In this document: one piece after another, positions 63,165 through 64,000 of the stretch
How positions within the stretch are numbered: position 1 is the first letter of the stretch
Layout of the letters: every line of letters starts with the position of its first letter
Position numbers and translations under genes: made by a program
Notes under the pieces: generated by a model
Database searches by the model: none
The model's input: only the letters and a program-made list of their open reading frames with translations
What the model was told of the DNA's origin: nothing
Assembly (NCBI GenBank): GCA_015501585.1
Contig: JADNRY010000109.1
Span: 62,001 to 126,000 of the forward strand
Reading direction: 5' to 3'
Origin: Rhodocollybia butyracea
Taxonomy: Eukaryota > Basidiomycota > Agaricomycetes > Agaricales > Omphalotaceae
DNA length: 64,000 nt

Positions 63165-63565
63165 GTGAATTAGAGTTCGATGTCGGAGATACCACTAGCG
63201 CGCTTGTTTATCTGTCGAAATTTTTCGATTTTCTCGTCCTCTTGGAGCTCTCGGCTTTATGGACGAATATCTCAAAGTTGAGTGAGCAACAATGAGATCT
63301 ACGATGCGGTATCGGATATAGGTTGTGCGCTTGTTAGAGGATTGGAACAAAGTTGGACGCAGATGTCAATGACAAAGTTCAAATACGCAACATGGAGCAC
63401 CGACGGAAATATTTACTGGACAGTCCTATATCTCAAGGGGTATAAAAGTACTATAACGGATCCGTAAGCATAAGTATTGTCAAGTAACACTGATATGCTC
63501 ACTCATACGTATATCCCAGTATCCGAGTCATGTCATTGTAAAGAACCTGTCGAATGAAAGTTTTG
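63165..63565 (+). pseudogene. Possible plus-strand coding fragment, unknown family
   Basis: A stretch reading EFDVGDTTSALVYLSKFFDF then LVLLELSALWTNISK ends in TGA near 63290. An overlapping frame gives EIYDAVSDIGCALVRGLEQS then FKYATWSTDGNIYWTVLYLK and KSTITDP, followed by GTAAGCATAAG as a possible 5' splice site. The two parts read like one protein broken by a frame change. I recognise no family. Confidence 0.25.
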
Positions 63566-63837
63566 CCACTTCTGCGCAATGCAAGATGTGAAATTTTGGT
63601 TCTGGCAACCCCATCTTATATATTGTTGTTGACGTTGGCCTGAGGCCTTGAGGCAAGGAACTCCACACAGAGTTTGAGGGAGCCTAGGAGCACGATGTAG
63701 GACTGGGCGCCTATTCGGGTCGATATCGATAACTCTTTGACGCCTGTCCAACAATAACCTACCGTAGTAACACTGTACAACCATCCAGCCTGTGGCTAGG
63801 ACCAGTCACTGTGGTCTCTTGTCCCTTAGGCTAAACT

Positions 63838-64000
63838 ATAACTATGAACTTCATCATGATCATGGAGGTTCGCTTCTATACGGTGGTATTGGTAGTCGAA
63901 GACCGGAAGAAAGGGAAGATTTTTTGGACTCGTTCTATGGTAAAAGTTAAGCGTAAACTTTCCATGGTCATTAATGAGAAACGTTTCATTTGATTTACTG
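63838..64000 (+). repeat. Repeat C copy 3, cut by the right edge, with a small ORF (63862-63993)
   Basis: CTATGAAC...CATGGAGG, GGAAGA and GACTCGTT.TGGTAAA, then AGTTAAGCGTAAACTT and GATTTACT follow the same order as copies 1 and 2. The ORF is MEVRFYTVVLVVEDRKK to VKVKRKLSMV. In copies 1 and 2 the next thing to the right is a minus-strand secreted-protein gene, so a third one is expected just past base 64000. Confidence 0.5.

Overview
The window looks like a piece of an Agaricomycete (mushroom-forming basidiomycete) chromosome. Genes carry many GT-AG introns of about 48-60 nt. The fatty acid synthase is a single fused beta-alpha polypeptide, as in many basidiomycetes. The gene set also includes an Argonaute, Zn2Cys6 regulators, a VTC polyphosphate polymerase, GMC oxidoreductase, fungal APH-like kinases and extra G-protein alpha subunits. 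I see no tRNA, rRNA or CRISPR array. Everything below was read from the sequence; no database search was possible.

Layout, left to right. 1-1552 (minus): GMC flavin oxidoreductase cut by the left edge. 1880-12640 (all minus): an accessory block ordered G-alpha / APH-like kinase / APH-like kinase / G-alpha, set among degenerate direct repeats. 14152-27051 (plus): the fatty acid synthase, 22 exons, about 3,938 residues. 27351-30556 (plus): Kelch-repeat single-pass membrane protein. 30557-34845: gene-poor DNA with degraded tandem repeats. 34846-35415 (minus): acyl-CoA-binding protein, not visible as one open frame because it has five short exons. 36175-37755 (plus): tandem PH-domain protein. 38602-40941 and 42156-44605 (plus): two related Zn2Cys6 transcription factors. 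45583-49006 (minus): VTC4-type polyphosphate polymerase. 49200-54552 (minus): Argonaute carrying a 1.4-kb inverted-repeat element in a PIWI intron. 55355-56396 (minus): NMN adenylyltransferase. 56800-64000: a tandem array of secreted-protein paralogues, associated small plus-strand ORFs and a fragment copied from the adenylyltransferase gene. The array appears to continue past the right edge.

The conserved genes are mostly housekeeping: fatty acid synthesis and acyl-CoA binding, NAD synthesis, vacuolar polyphosphate, phosphoinositide reading and RNA silencing. The two ends of the window (about 1.9-12.6 kb and 56.8-64 kb) are fast-evolving duplicated DNA.

Two points cut across genes. First, about ten reading-frame breaks occur in otherwise well conserved genes. 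Most sit at homopolymers, and they look like one base too many in A/T runs and one too few in G/C runs. That pattern suggests consensus errors rather than mass gene decay. Second, removing the Argonaute element leaves a normal-sized 53-nt intron, so it is best explained as a transposon that landed in a pre-existing intron.
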